A stretch of 54,820 nt of DNA from positions 1 through 54,820 of the forward strand of contig JAOPGA020001250.1 in NCBI GenBank assembly GCA_026419775.2. Reading direction: 5' to 3'. The position numbers and the translations under genes were made by a program. This DNA comes from Acrasis kona (lineage: Eukaryota > Heterolobosea > Eutetramitea > Acrasida > Acrasidae). The notes below the pieces were generated by a model, which saw only the letters and a list, made by a program, of their open reading frames with translations, had not been told where the DNA came from and did not search any database. Position 1 is the first letter of the stretch. Each line of letters begins with the position of its first letter. Of the stretch, positions 1 to 11,823 are shown in pieces.

Positions 1-3000
1 GGCCTCCATGTATCCTGTTATAATTCTTTTCAAGGCATAGTTAGGTACAATTAAGTCCTGACTTAAAGTACTTCTAGTGAGAGGAGATTTCCTGCTACCT
101 TCCATAATTTTCATCAAACATTCCTTCTCATATGTATGTCCATCCGATGCGACAACAGGTTCGATCATAATTTCGAGACTAACAGGACATTCTAAAAAAT
201 CTTCCAAATTAAACGAGTTGTTCTTCTTGTCTTCTCCAAAATCAAACAGTTGCTCATTGAATTTGTAAACATTTTCGTAGTCCACTGAAATTTTGCCATT
301 GCCAACATTAATCAAGCACTTTTTTGAGTTTCTCACAACTTTTCCGTAACGTTTCACATCATTGTCTTTGTAAGCAATCAAATCTCCCACCTTTACAGGA
401 TCAACACTGGCTTCATTAATGAATCTGTAACAGTCCTCGATATCTAGTTCTGTGCCCAATTTTCTTGCAGATGTCAGTAAACTCTCCTTGTCAATCAATG
501 ATGTCACATTGTATTCGTCTAGTAAACTATTCATGTCTTGTGGATCACACTTCATGACTTCGCATAACATCAAGCTGTCCTCACACTTGAACAATTTATT
601 TAGCTCTTTAGCGATCAATATGTATTGCTTTGTGTCTCTGATTTTTGAAATGGTGATGACATTTACTTCTCTGTCGTAGACGCAAGATGATTCATCATCG
701 ACTTGACTTGCGTTGATGATGGTGCCCTCATATCTATACTCACAAACAATCCCTCCAACTTGCTTGATTTGAATTTCTGTTAGTTTTTTCAAATGCTCTT
801 CAATATTCTTGCAATTCTCAATTGATCGAAGAGTGCTTGTTATTTGTTGACTCAGGAACAAGCGGATAACAGCATCATAGAATTCTTGACTTGTAATGCT
901 TTTTTGTAATCTACGCAAGTGGTCTGGCAAGTCATCTGTATCATATGTTTGGTTGTTATTGTAAGTCCACTCAACAACATCAGTTAATGATTTCAATCTG
1001 AGTTTAACTGCCAAATCTACTAGTTCTGTATTCAAGAATTTAATGGCATTCGAATCGATGCGCTTGAGTAGGTAAGGAGAATCATTGATTACGATCTTGT
1101 TATGTGGTTGTAAATGACAATGATTATCTAACAAGAAGCTACCTTTAAGGTCATCATTGTGATTGGTGATCAAACAATTGATCAAAAAAAGAACGAATTC
1201 AACGTTTCTTGGAGATAATCTCTCGTCCCTGGATGCGTGATAAAAAAAGCTCAGATAATTTCTACATTTGTCTCTTGAAGGGTGTTCCATGACGTTCGCA
1301 AACAATTTATTGTGTTTGTACGATTCTGGAAGTTTATAAGCGTAGGGTGGATAGTCACAATCTAGTTCAGAAAAGACAATTTTTGAATCAATAAACTTGT
1401 CTTGAATAAAGATCTTTTCTGTAATTTCCTTGATTTCCGGTTCACTCAGTTCACCTAGTGTACCATCCAAATATGTATATATTTTTTCGATAATTGCAAA
1501 ATCAACAGGTTCTTCAATATGTAGAACCTTTTTAAAATGTTTTAAGACGTCCCTGCTTGATAATCTGTACTTATTTTTATGTGCTTTAACAAAATCTTGG
1601 TACTCATCTTGACATACATATTTAGAAGTATACATCAGAGCAACATGCTCTTTGCTAATGACATCAGAAACTTTTTGAAAGATGTTGTTTGCAACTGCGC
1701 ATCCCGGATACTTCTTACTTTCTAATTGTTTGATTGGGACAATATTAACATTCACTTGACGGTTGTAATCAAGTAGTGCTTTGAATTTTGCGTCTGCTTC
1801 ATCTGAACCTCTTTTTATAGATGACAAACTATTTTGATAATCTGAAAGTTGTCGGTTTGTAGGTTGACAGACCAAACCATATAATCGTAGTTGTTGTAAC
1901 CATTCGTCGGATAAGTAGTCATCATGAAGGAGTTCATTTGGGTTCGTTATAAACAGTTTGAAAATTTGAACTTTAGGATCATATAAACGTTCAGGACTGA
2001 GTTTATCTCCATTTTGATTCTTGACAAATGCGATTTTCATGATTTTACTTATTAGTTGTCTCCGTTCTGTTGGCGTAAAATATGTTTCTAGATTTTTAAA
2101 TGCATCTAGATGATTTAAGCAATCTTGTGGGGGTAGGTTTGAGAATTCATGATTGAAGATTAGTTTTTCATATTTGTCATAATCATTGAAAATTTTGATG
2201 CCCAAAGATCTGTAAAATGGACCAAATTTGTCATCACGCTTCAATAAAGTAAAATCTGTTAAAACAGAACGATGCAAGTTGTAACAGCTATCGTCATACA
2301 AGAATGTGTTACTTAGATTTTGATCAAGTCTTTTACGCTTTTCATCAACGTGCTTAAATAGTGGGTGTATAGCCAATGCTTTATTGAACTCAAAGTTAGG
2401 ATCTAATGTAAGATATAATTCAAAGATCATTTGAGTTTCATTATCGGTCAGATTGTTCCATCCGCTAGCGCCACTAAGAACTTCAGCTAAATTTCCCCCA
2501 GAATTGATCAGTGTTATTTGCTGCAGCATCTTTTGTTCCAATGCTTTTACATCATCGCTGTTTTGATATGAAATTTCAATGGGCTTGAACATGTTAATAT
2601 TTAATTTTTCCAATACTCTGTTAACAGCTTTCATTGTTTCACAATAAAAGACCTTTTTAGAATCATTGATAGGCATTAGACCTTTTGTAGACGATATAAC
2701 TTTGTAATTCGAGAAAAACAATGATTTTACATCAAGAAAAGACAAGAAGAACTTGATGTTTGAATCATTAATCTCTTTTGGAATATCATCTTCTTTGATG
2801 TAATCTCCAAGCGCACATTCCTGGAATTTTTGTACAAGATTTAAATTCCACACTGGATTCTCAGATTTGAACCCTGGACAATCAATAAACTTATTTTTGA
2901 TTGATGGAACAATTTTAAAAACATGTTCAATAATTCCGTTATCAGTCTTGGCAAATAACTTATTGGTTTTTGATAAATAAGCAATGGATTCATCAGCGCA

Positions 3001-6000
3001 TATGACTGGAAGATGTTCAGCAGGTACTTTAAAGCAAATTCCCCATAACATTTTGATAAAGGATTTTGCATCTGAAGTATCATTTACATCATTACAAATC
3101 AATCTATTATCTCTGTTGGCAAATAGCTTTGAAAAGAATGAAGAAACACTTTTATCATAAAATTTTTTGTAATTTCCAACTGACCTTGCAATATTCACTG
3201 GTAAAATTACAACAGGCAATTTGAATTGAGATAACATCCTTACTTCACCGGTTAGTTCTGTATGTACAATAGCCTCTCTCAACATTAACAGTTCATTGCC
3301 ACATATACTAAACCAAATTCTTCTTTTTGGAAGCAGTTGATAAAACTTCTCCATGATTGGATAAAACAGGTGGCCCTTAGCCAATCCTGGACAAAGCTTT
3401 AAAAGATTGTTAAAATCTTCTTGTGCCTTAACAGTCAAAGACAAGTGTTCAATTAGATTAATTATTGCATTTACAATACTTTCTTTCATCAGAACCTGGT
3501 TCCAATCAGATGCGTCATTTGTGTTTTTATTATGATTTGCTATGATATTTTTTCTGCTTGAATGAGTTTCAAAGTATGCATTAACATGGTATGGAAGATT
3601 GATATCTGTGCTGATAGGTAAAAAACAATACATGTTTCCTTTTGTATTACTAACGCGGTTTTCTATTGCTACAGATGCATGTGGAACCATACGGTATCGA
3701 TCAGATCCAACTCTTTTACTTCTCATGTTTGTAACTTCTGGATCATCAAGTCCCGTGTAACCTGATACAGTCCATTCGCGAACTATTGTATTGGATTTCC
3801 CTTTGATGATCATTTTACATATACCAATGTGATGCGAAATGCTGCTCAAATCCACTATGTTTGCTTTAAGGTTCTCTTCATACTCCTTCACTTTATCGTT
3901 CATCTCAATGATTTGTTTATCATGCTCAACTCTAATGTCTAGTTTTATCTTCTTGTTACAAAACACCTGGATATGTTTCAAGTTTCTCAAAAAGATGAGG
4001 AGCTCAGGTACTTGCTCAATAAACTTCGTCACTAGTATTTTTGCCTTTTTTACATCACAAGGAGTCTTGCTCAACATACTTTTTTCTGCTTGTTGACTGT
4101 TGCGTAAGGGTAATCGAATCAAAGTTCCATCAAGTTCGCCTTGGGCTTTGTAACCAATTTCTTCTCTTACATAGGGTGAAAATTGGTCTTGAAGAGTACT
4201 AACAGTAGAAGTATTGATACAAATCATTCTACCTGGTCTACCGTTGGTTTCGATGTATTTTCTTTGAGGATCAAACATGCCAAGCTTATCACCTGATATG
4301 ATAGATGGGGTCTCGGTGAGTACATAGACTGTATTGAAACCAACACCAAACCTTCCAATCTTCGATGTCATTTCAACTTTGGATGCTCCTCCTATGTTTT
4401 GAATAGACTCCCAATCTTTTTGAGTGAACTGTTTATCATTGTATGCGAGTATGCTAGGACCTTGCACATCATCAGACGTTCCAAATATTAGAGAATCAGT
4501 ACTGTAGCTATCATTGTCCAACATTAAAACAAATTTTGTGGCACCAGAATCTTCTGCATTCTGTAAAAGCTCTCTGAAAACAGCTCCATCATCATGATAG
4601 TCATGTAAAATGGATTGTATTCTTGTACACAAGTCTTCTGATTGACCAAATTCTATGAAATGTTCATTCTTTACTGCAACATGGTCCAGTAGTGAGTGGA
4701 CACCGAAGTACTTTGCAACATTATATGGAACCTGATAGTGCAATTTATTACTAGAGAACTCGGTATCAGATTTGTTATCTTGACTTTGATTCACATAAAA
4801 GAGATCCTTGGCACTGATGTATGTTCCATTGGTTGTAGGTAATTTCATTGTGCCTTCTTCAATATTTTTATGACAATACTTCTCCTTTGATAATAGCATC
4901 ATGGCATTTGCTGTGATATCTATTCTTTTATTCATATCAAGAATAGAGTCATTTGGAATTTGCTGCAAAACATCGAAAAGATCATCACATGTAAATGTAT
5001 CCTTGATTTTCATAACAGCGCACATTGTCTTCAAATTTTGTATCTCATATGGCAATTTAAATAAATATGGAAAGAAATTATAAGACCAATTGCTTGGATA
5101 GTTTCTAGCCACTTTATCAAAAGCAACAGAGTGTCCTTGGATATAAATTGACCCAATGTTACTAATGTCTCTGTTAGTGAGCTTTACACTATTAATATGT
5201 GGATATATACTTCTGTATATAATATGCTCAATATCTTCATTATAGTCTTTAGTTTGCAAAACTTTCAGGTTTGCAATAACACTATCCAACTTGATGTTTT
5301 CTGACAGTTTGAGTACCTTTTTCATCGCACCTTTCAAGTCAGAATAACATATAAAATTGCTACTGTTTAAAACATCAACTAAATTACTCTTATCTTTGGG
5401 AATTGTATTTTGAAGGCTTCCAAGTTTGTTATGCAAGCATGGAATCCATGAATGAGCGGCAATATTTGCAAATAACTGACAGTATTCGTTCAATTTAGTT
5501 TCGCTCAATGACTTCAAATATTCAAAAACTTTGACAGCCAAATTAAAGTCCTGATGTACAGCAATCTGTTCAATAACTGTCTTTAACAAATCGCTGGGCA
5601 GAGTTGTTCTTAAATTACATTGTTTCAACCTTGAATAGTACTTGTCAAAGTCACCACTAATAAGGTACTCAGAAGATGAGTTTAGTGGTAGCCAATCAAG
5701 ATTTTTGATTGCTTCGCGGTCAAACAGATTTCGTGGACTGTTTAACTGACCAGACATTGTTGTTACAAAAGGCATGTCGGATAATTCCTCAAAGAATGAA
5801 TCTTGTTCATGACACAACGCTTGTTTCAAATCGGCGAGTGCCTGTTTGATTTCGATAAATCCATTCCTGATTGCTGGAAACAAGTACCCTTTATAGAATT
5901 TATAATCTGGCATTATTTCTACTTCAAGAACATCAACAATAAACTTTGAAGTTACCAAGTCATTGCTGCACAAAAACTTATTAGTAAGAACATTTGTATT

Positions 6001-8478
6001 TTGGACACAAAGAGGTGGCATAACGCAGCCCTGACTAAGCACAGAGCACTTTTGATCGGGACCGTAGAAAGAGAAGATAGGAAGATTCTTTATTCTTGGG
6101 ATAAGATTGCTATTCTCAAAATTGAACTTTCTTTGAATAAGTGATAAAAAGTGAAGGTCTGGGTCATAAGAATTTTGTTTCAAAAACGCTTCCATCATGT
6201 CTAGTAACAGGGTCAAATCAAGCTTTGGCACACGCTCTAGCAAGTTGTTGAACTCTGGTCTAACAACACGCAGGCCAACTTGCTGCAATTTCAGTTTTAT
6301 TGAGTTATAATCCACCAGAAGAGAATCATCACGAACGACAAATTGTTTACAAACACTCATTTTGTGATGGGCAACAAAATTTTCATCAATGATGTATGTA
6401 GGTATTATAGGCAACTTATACATTTCACTTCTGTTTTTCTTCAGTTTATTAATATAATCATGTATTATCACGACGTCGCTGCTCAAAGGAGATTCGGAGG
6501 CATCATGCTCATATGTCCTCTTGTCTAAAATGTCTTTGAGGCAATCCATAAATACTTTACTCTTCATTTTTTTTAGTTTGTAATCTTTTGTTTTGTAAAT
6601 TTTTGTTAGCATCTTCGATGAATAGGCGATTGCATCGCTAAGACTATCAATGTGCTTGCTTATAAATGGTTTCAGATCATCATCAACAAGATGCACGTTA
6701 CTTCCGAATACAAGTAATTTGCCGGTTAAAATCCTCAAAAGACGGACACCGGTAAGATCATATTTATTCTTACAACAAAACTCTAAAACTGCTTCTTCGT
6801 CAACATCTTCGGGTATATTGTCATAACATCTAAGTGCATTCAACAATTCTTCTGGTTGGATCTTAATAATGGTAATAGCATCACTTATATGCTGAGGGAT
6901 GCAACACACAGGCATCACATAAGCAGCGATGTAGTTAACTGCTTTAGTCAATTTCTCATCTTGTTCCTGTGAAGTAAGAGCAAGACGCGCATGTTTAGCT
7001 GAAACAAAACTACCTTTTACAGTCTCAAACACGTTGACATGTTTGTCCGCCAACAATTCATAAAATTTATTTACTAAACAAGACCACTCGGTGCTCATTC
7101 CGACTTTCATAGTAGGGAATAATTGATACAAATCAGAAGATTTCATTTTGAGTTCATGCCTCAAATACACAATTAGGTTAACATACGCAGGAGCCAAAGC
7201 ATCATTCTTCAATACATCATTCCACATGTACTTCTCTTTACCTTCTGCTATCAAGTCATCAGAAGCCCTCCACAATTCCCTTCTATTTGATGACAACTCG
7301 AAGAATGAGTTCACATGAACAGGTAATTCCGTAGGAGCTACAGGAAGAAAACAATAAGCGAATGCACGTTGTAGAGGAACAAACTTATCACCTTCCATTA
7401 TCCTTGCTGAAACAGAACCGAATGGAACTCTCTTTGAAGAAGTTTTATTATTTAGTGCTTCTTTTGCCATCTCCATTGACTTGTCCCGGCCCAAGTAGTT
7501 ACTCGAAACATACTTTTGAGAAACTCTATGCTCTTCTTGGATACCATCAATCTCACAATAGTGCTCAACTACATCGATTTCATAAACTTTATTGTAGTCT
7601 TCAGAACAATGTCCATTCAGAACAAAATTAAAGTTTCTGAGCAATTTATTAACATCGGATCTGATTTCTTGATGTTTTGAATTTGGAAATTCAAATTGCA
7701 TACTGTACCATTTTTTAATTGTATCGCCGGATCTTTGGAACACTTCAATCTTTTTCACATTCTTAAGGAACATGGTATCGGCAACGGCTTCTTTTTGGAA
7801 CATTAACAGCATGTCCATGATGGTTTGAACGGTGTGAAGCTTTGATGACACCGCGCTCTCGACCAGACGAAGAGGAAACCTGAATAAAGTTCCATTGAAC
7901 CCTTTTTTGTTTTCTAATTGGAAACCGAATAGACCTTCGAGATTCGCAAACAATTCGTATACTTTGTTTTGGCGGTCTGACTCAACAAGATTGATTCTTA
8001 ATCCCGCATCTCTTGTTTCGTACAATTGTCCAATCACCTGCGCATGTGTGAGGTTACTCTAGAAGTGGTGGTTACTTACATTAACGTTGGGATCCAATAG
8101 AACACCGTATTCTCTTGAGACGAAACTCGGGTAGTCGGTGAGGTGATAAACAGAATTGAATCCTATGCCGAATCTTCCAGTCTTTTCCTTCTCCTTCTCT
8201 TTTCTTGAGTCACCGAGTGCCTTGAGGGACTCAAAGTCACGGTCTTCGAAAGCTGCATTGTTGTAGCATATCAGAGAAGGACCGTCCATGCCTTGAATGT
8301 CTGACGTACGATTATCATCAATCATCACGCTGAAGTCGGAGGCGCCTGCGTCGTCTGCATTTTGTAGCAGTTCTCTTATGATTTGAGTACCATCAGGATA
8401 TTCCTTCAAGATGTTGTTCAGTCTTTTCGTGAGAGGCTCGTATTGACTATAGCCCTCACAATATGGGTTCGTCAACAT
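1..8478 (-). CDS. SACS: Sacsin-like giant protein, N-terminal part (runs off left edge)
   Basis: Sacsins are very large proteins built of repeated SRR units, each opening with an Hsp90-type ATPase fold; they act in protein quality control and filament organisation. Exon 1 (8478-8080, 133 codons) starts at the first ATG and carries the N-box ELLQNADDAGA and the glycine motif TGRFGIGFNSVY. A 42-nt intron (8079-8038, GTAAGT...CAG) joins in phase to one open exon from 8037 to base 1. The exon continues through FNGTLFRFPLR, typical of the end of the first ATPase module. A second module lies at about 4740-4000 (minus reading) with ELLQNAEDSGA, IGRFGVGFNTVY and DGTLIRLPLR. So at least 2,812 residues and two SRR units, spaced about 1,240 residues, are in view. 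I spot-checked several stretches, including the left edge, and saw no stop. No J-domain or HEPN end is in the window. Confidence 0.9.
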
Positions 8479-8721
8479 TTTTTTGAATTTGCGAATGAGT
8501 CAAGTCACAGGATTTGGTTAAATAAGGATTTTCGAAGGAAAGTTTCGAAGGAACACCGAAAGGACGCGAGTTAACTATCTTTATTTGGCTAATTCTAAAA
8601 AACAGTGGTCCAGCTTTGTTAAAGATTGAAATCAGTCTATTTAGAGTAATTATGACGACTTCTTAATATGGAGCACAGATAATAAAAATAATTTTGTAAA
8701 GATAAGGAAAGAATATGTCTG
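8479..8721. other. 5' flank of the sacsin-like gene
   Basis: AT-rich stretch between the sacsin-like start codon and the decayed region to the right. It must hold the sacsin promoter. I see no TATA box, tRNA-like box or clear repeat. Short out-of-frame ORFs overlapping the gene start on the plus strand are shadows. Confidence 0.4.
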
Positions 8722-9384
8722 GTGGAATATGACAACACTCGGTCATCATTTAAAACCAATCATCAACCGTTCCAAAACTTAAAGACAACATTGTTCAAGA
8801 GCGATGATGATGTTACAAAATCGTTGAAGAGTGACGATGACGCGAAACACCAGCACGGTCGATTTGCATCCAAACAACCAAAGAAGAAGAGATGCATCAG
8901 GAATGAAGCCGCTCAACAATTATTTGATGGCTACGTCAACTATTACCGCAAGTAGGTTGCCAAATTCAATTAAACATTTGGCAAATACCATTCAAGAGGC
9001 ACTGTTGATAACAAAGATTTAGTGCATCTCAAAATGCAACGAACAAAGACATGAACATGAAGGAGTTGATGTTGACAGCTTCCAGGAACATTCCACGCCG
9101 TGTATTGGTACGAAAAAGGTCAGGCTAAATCTATTGACAATACACACTACTCCCAAGAGATTTTAAACTGCAGGACATATTCCGACTTTAGAATGTATCT
9201 TGAAAATAAGCTTGGTTTTGGACAGTATAATCCTTTTTCTGGAAGAGCGTTTAACATCAATCAACAACCAGCAATACACAGGGATTTGTATGATTGCGCT
9301 TTAGGATGGACCGCACTTAATTGTTTTGGAAGTTTCAATAATGGCGATTTCTGCATTCCACTTCTCAATGCCTGCTTCGACTAG
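8722..9384 (+). pseudogene. Decayed gene with an Fe(II)/2OG-oxygenase-like segment
   Basis: The plus strand reads like coding DNA in blocks (8722-8955, about 8940-9022, 9075-9384), but no single frame stays open and no good intron joins them. The last block contains an HRD triplet followed by GWTALNCFGSFNNGDFCIP. This resembles the HxD iron-ligand region and the following FG-x-F-x-GGD-x-C-x-P strand of TET/JBP-like and prolyl-hydroxylase-like 2-oxoglutarate oxygenases. The earlier blocks are basic and lysine-rich (KQPKKKRCIRNEA). The distal His and Arg of such enzymes are not visible, so the block is truncated. The family call is inference from a short motif. The piece could be a relic of a host TET/JBP-like gene or of cargo in a mobile element. 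Confidence 0.35.
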
Positions 9385-9394
9385 TGCTGTACAT

Positions 9395-9960
9395 TTTATT
9401 TTCTAACACACTTTCACTTTCATTAAAGAAAAGTTTTTGAGCTTCTCCTAACACTTGTTCCACTTTATTATCGGACAAGCGTACTTTTGATTGAAAGTAA
9501 CACTTTTTTCAGAAACTCCGGCGAGAAAGGCTTTTTATCTGTAGTCGTACGTAAGGGCCAGTTTCTTGTACTCTTGAAGGGTATTCAATAGTGATTTATT
9601 CTTGAAGATTAGCTCTTTGACTCGCTTAGTATCGTATTCACTTTCTTTCGTTTTTAACTCCCCTTTATCAAAAGTAATGTGGACCAGTTAAAACTTTTCC
9701 ACTCTGGGCATTTGGACCAGATTTAAAAACATCTATGTTTGAACATTCTGCCTCTAAAAGGTTTGATAGATTTGTTATTTTGTTGAGTTGTTCCAAAATG
9801 ATTTGTTTGCTATTATGATATGTACATTACAGATCTCTTGTTGGGTAATGCCTCTTGCTAAATACTTCCCCTTTTGTTGAGCATTCTGTTGTATATCTGC
9901 ACCATTGCAGCTCAGATGTGATCACACTCACTTCTTTTTCGATAAAGTCAACTTCGGAAT
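9395..9960 (-). pseudogene. Decayed coiled-coil-like coding fragments
   Basis: Reading the minus strand, several adjoining stretches look like protein rather than chance ORFs. They are helical and charged, for example KQIILEQLNKITNLSNLLEA, KESEYDTKRVKELIFKNKSL and LSDNKVEQVLGEAQKLF. They follow one another in order but in different frames, with stops between, and have no usable start codon or consistent GT-AG introns. This is what an old host coiled-coil gene looks like after several frame breaks. I do not recognise the family. No parent for it is visible elsewhere in the window. Confidence 0.3.
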
Positions 9961-9977
9961 ATTGATATTATTTTTTT

Positions 9978-10443
9978 GTGGTACTCAACACGCGGTTTTC
10001 GACTCCAGACATTCCTTCTTTTATGCAACCCTTTTGGGTATACCTGTCAAGGGAGATCGCAACAATCAAAAGTAGTATTGCATTAGGAAATTTGCATCTT
10101 GACTACAAGGATAAGGAGGCACAATTTTTGATTGACGTATTCAAGGTTAAGAGAATGACGGAAGTTAACTACTATACCAAGGTGTTATTTCCTGAAATAA
10201 ACAATGGACGCATCGAAGTAGATCAACAGGTGATTAATCTACTAGACGCGGCACTTTCGAGTGTTCAAATTTAATGATATCAATCCAGAATTCTCGCAGT
10301 CTCTTGGAGAAATTAAATTCATCTACGTATCTGGTCTTGAAAGACACTTGAGTCCCTGTGAGTTGATCGCATATAAAAAACACCTGAACAAACTTGGTGG
10401 ATCATGCAATGCGTCTACTATTGCAGAGCATACAAATTATTAA
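9978..10443 (+). pseudogene. Sacsin-like fragment, frame-broken
   Basis: Two overlapping frames (9978-10274 and about 10261-10443) give one continuous-looking protein: a helical stretch (PSFMQPFWVYLSREIATIKS), then NNGRIEVDQQVINLLDAALS, then SLGEIKFIYVSGLERHLSP-CEL. The pattern 'helical block, then IKFI..G..LSP.EL' resembles the inter-module parts of sacsin-type proteins. The intact sacsin-like gene 1.5 kb to the left has a comparable segment (GDKLSPERLYDP near 2000). The frame changes near 10265, there is no ATPase module, and the piece lies on the opposite strand to the intact gene. It is best read as a relic of a sacsin-family gene. The assignment rests on pattern, not on an alignment. Confidence 0.4.
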
Positions 10444-10768
10444 TTTGGCATAAATAACTCATATAGTGGTTTGGATTCCACTCTCGACATTTTCTCCTGC
10501 TTTTTCAAAAATCCTCTTTTCAGTATAGATTCAACACAAAGAGAGGTCAACGCAGTTGATTCTGAAGGCACACCAGTCTTGATAACCGAAGACTTAGTCA
10601 ATCCTGCAAAAATTATAAATCTGGGTGTCATTGTACACGATGAAGTAAAATTGATCAGCAGATCCAGATGTTGTATACACAGAAGAGGAGAGAATTGAAC
10701 TTCACTACATATTTTGAAGAAGTTGACATTACTATCGGTGGTGGTGCAAATAGTTATGACTACATGTC

Positions 10769-11150
10769 ACTCCCACTTAACAGAACTTATACGGAGGTTG
10801 TCCAACATGGCGCCTACAACCAAGGTAGGAATATAGTTAAAAAATGTTACTAACAGATGTAGACATGGAGAACCAGGGCAGGCCCAATCAAGATCAAATT
10901 TTAGAGGCCTTTAAAGAAAGCCTAAAGAAGGTTGGTGAAAACCAAGAAAAGGCTGGTGAAGATATTAGCAAGGCTCACAGCAAGGCTAATGAAGAGATTG
11001 GCAAGGCTCACAGCAAAGCTAATGAAGAAATTGGCAAGGCTCACAGCAAGGCCAATGAAGAAATTAGAAAGGCTCACAGTGAGGCTAATGACGCAGTGAG
11101 AGACTGGTTTAATAAATTTATTGAACAATAACCTATGGGTCGATCAAACT
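10769..11150 (+). repeat. Duplicated segment, copy A
   Basis: This segment is repeated at 13830-14149 in the same orientation, about 3.06 kb downstream. From the shared start (ACTCYCACTTAACAG) through the first half of the ORF I find only two base differences in about 180, with a 32-nt intron-like stretch identical. The copies then differ by 11-residue repeat units, and beyond the stop they fade out within about 20 bases. No target-site duplication or terminal repeat is evident at the edges. Confidence 0.85.
10865..11131 (+). CDS. Small protein with 11-residue amphipathic repeats, copy A
   Basis: An 88-residue protein if started at the ATG of MENQGRPNQDQ. After a helical N-terminal half it carries four tandem 11-residue units of the type KAHSKANEEIG (33-bp DNA repeats, about 10970-11101) and ends in a short WFNKFIEQ-like tail. 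Eleven-residue amphipathic repeats occur in LEA group 3, synuclein and apolipoprotein-like helices that bind membranes or protect dry cells; that parallel is inference. Just upstream, 10825-10856 is a 32-nt GT-AG stretch with TACTAAC touching the AG, and the preceding DNA can be read in phase (TEVVQHGAYNQ-DVDME). The true protein may therefore start further upstream, or this intron may sit in the 5' UTR. The neighbouring DNA is decayed, but this ORF is conserved in its second copy, which argues that it is real. Confidence 0.55.
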   Translation: MENQGRPNQDQILEAFKESLKKVGENQEKAGEDISKAHSKANEEIGKAHSKANEEIGKAHSKANEEIRKAHSEANDAVRDWFNKFIEQ

Positions 11151-11400
11151 ATATTTACTTCCATGTGTTTGTTGGTGCTATCATCACAACTTTGGAATGG
11201 CATTTTGGCTAAAGGTGACTTGGAGTCGCTTATCATTAATGAGTTTGTTTCCTGTACTTGTATTGATCAATTCTGAAACGATTTGATCCACTCTTGAGTA
11301 TCTGTTCCGTCGCACTTGACAACTTAGTTTTTGTAATTACCATTCCCTATCTATTCGATGTCATAGTCAATTTTAAATGCAATTGCAAAAGTTCAACTAA
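11132..11400. other. No intact gene
   Basis: AT-rich, with no intact ORF of note. The minus strand shows short coding-like scraps downstream of the basic ORF at 11401-11823 but nothing that can be assigned with confidence. Confidence 0.3.
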
Positions 11401-11823
11401 TTATTCAAAGGTGTTAAGCCACAGTGGCATATTCGGAGACTGTGGAGGTACAGCAGATTGTTGCACAACAGAGAGTGTCATTGTAGACAGTGAAGTAAAA
11501 TTTGGTTGAGGACCTTCGACTGCAACTGTATTTTTTTGTCTTTTCCTCTTATTTGCGTTAGCCACCTTTGACCTCTTCTTTCTTGACTCTGTAACGGTAT
11601 CTTGTAGCCTTGCCGCTTGAATACGCCTACCTCTCGTTCTTATCTTATTTACACTCTGTCTGTTTAATTGATCAGCAGATGCAGATGTTGTTGGATCCTG
11701 GTCTGCTTTATTTTTTTTTGTGTTGTAATATCTTTTATGATTGACCTCAATTTTGATCTTTGACAAGTAATCTATTGAAAAAGTTTGTTTCGGCTCTTTC
11801 ATTTTCGTTTCAACTTCCATCAA
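11401..11823 (-). CDS. Hypothetical basic protein, probably relict
   Basis: An uninterrupted 140-codon ORF from an ATG. It is strongly basic in the middle (RKKRSKVANANKRKRQK), consistent with a nuclear-localisation or nucleic-acid-binding stretch, and Pro/Ser/Thr-rich at the end. No domain is recognisable. Part of its DNA (11477-11504 and 11670-11697) reappears joined together at 10629-10680, showing that this neighbourhood has been copied and trimmed. Its 5' end overlaps the proline-rich ORF on the other strand by about 40 bases. It could be a host gene remnant or part of an old mobile element; the sequence alone does not decide. Confidence 0.25.
   Translation of the reverse strand: MMEVETKMKEPKQTFSIDYLSKIKIEVNHKRYYNTKKNKADQDPTTSASADQLNRQSVNKIRTRGRRIQAARLQDTVTESRKKRSKVANANKRKRQKNTVAVEGPQPNFTSLSTMTLSVVQQSAVPPQSPNMPLWLNTFE

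Noticed and set aside
11284-11823. A short DGTD-Q-EW-like motif downstream of the basic minus-strand ORF, recalling gag proteins of LTR elements
   Set aside because: Only one short motif, no LTRs, protease, reverse transcriptase or integrase text nearby. Too little to name an element.
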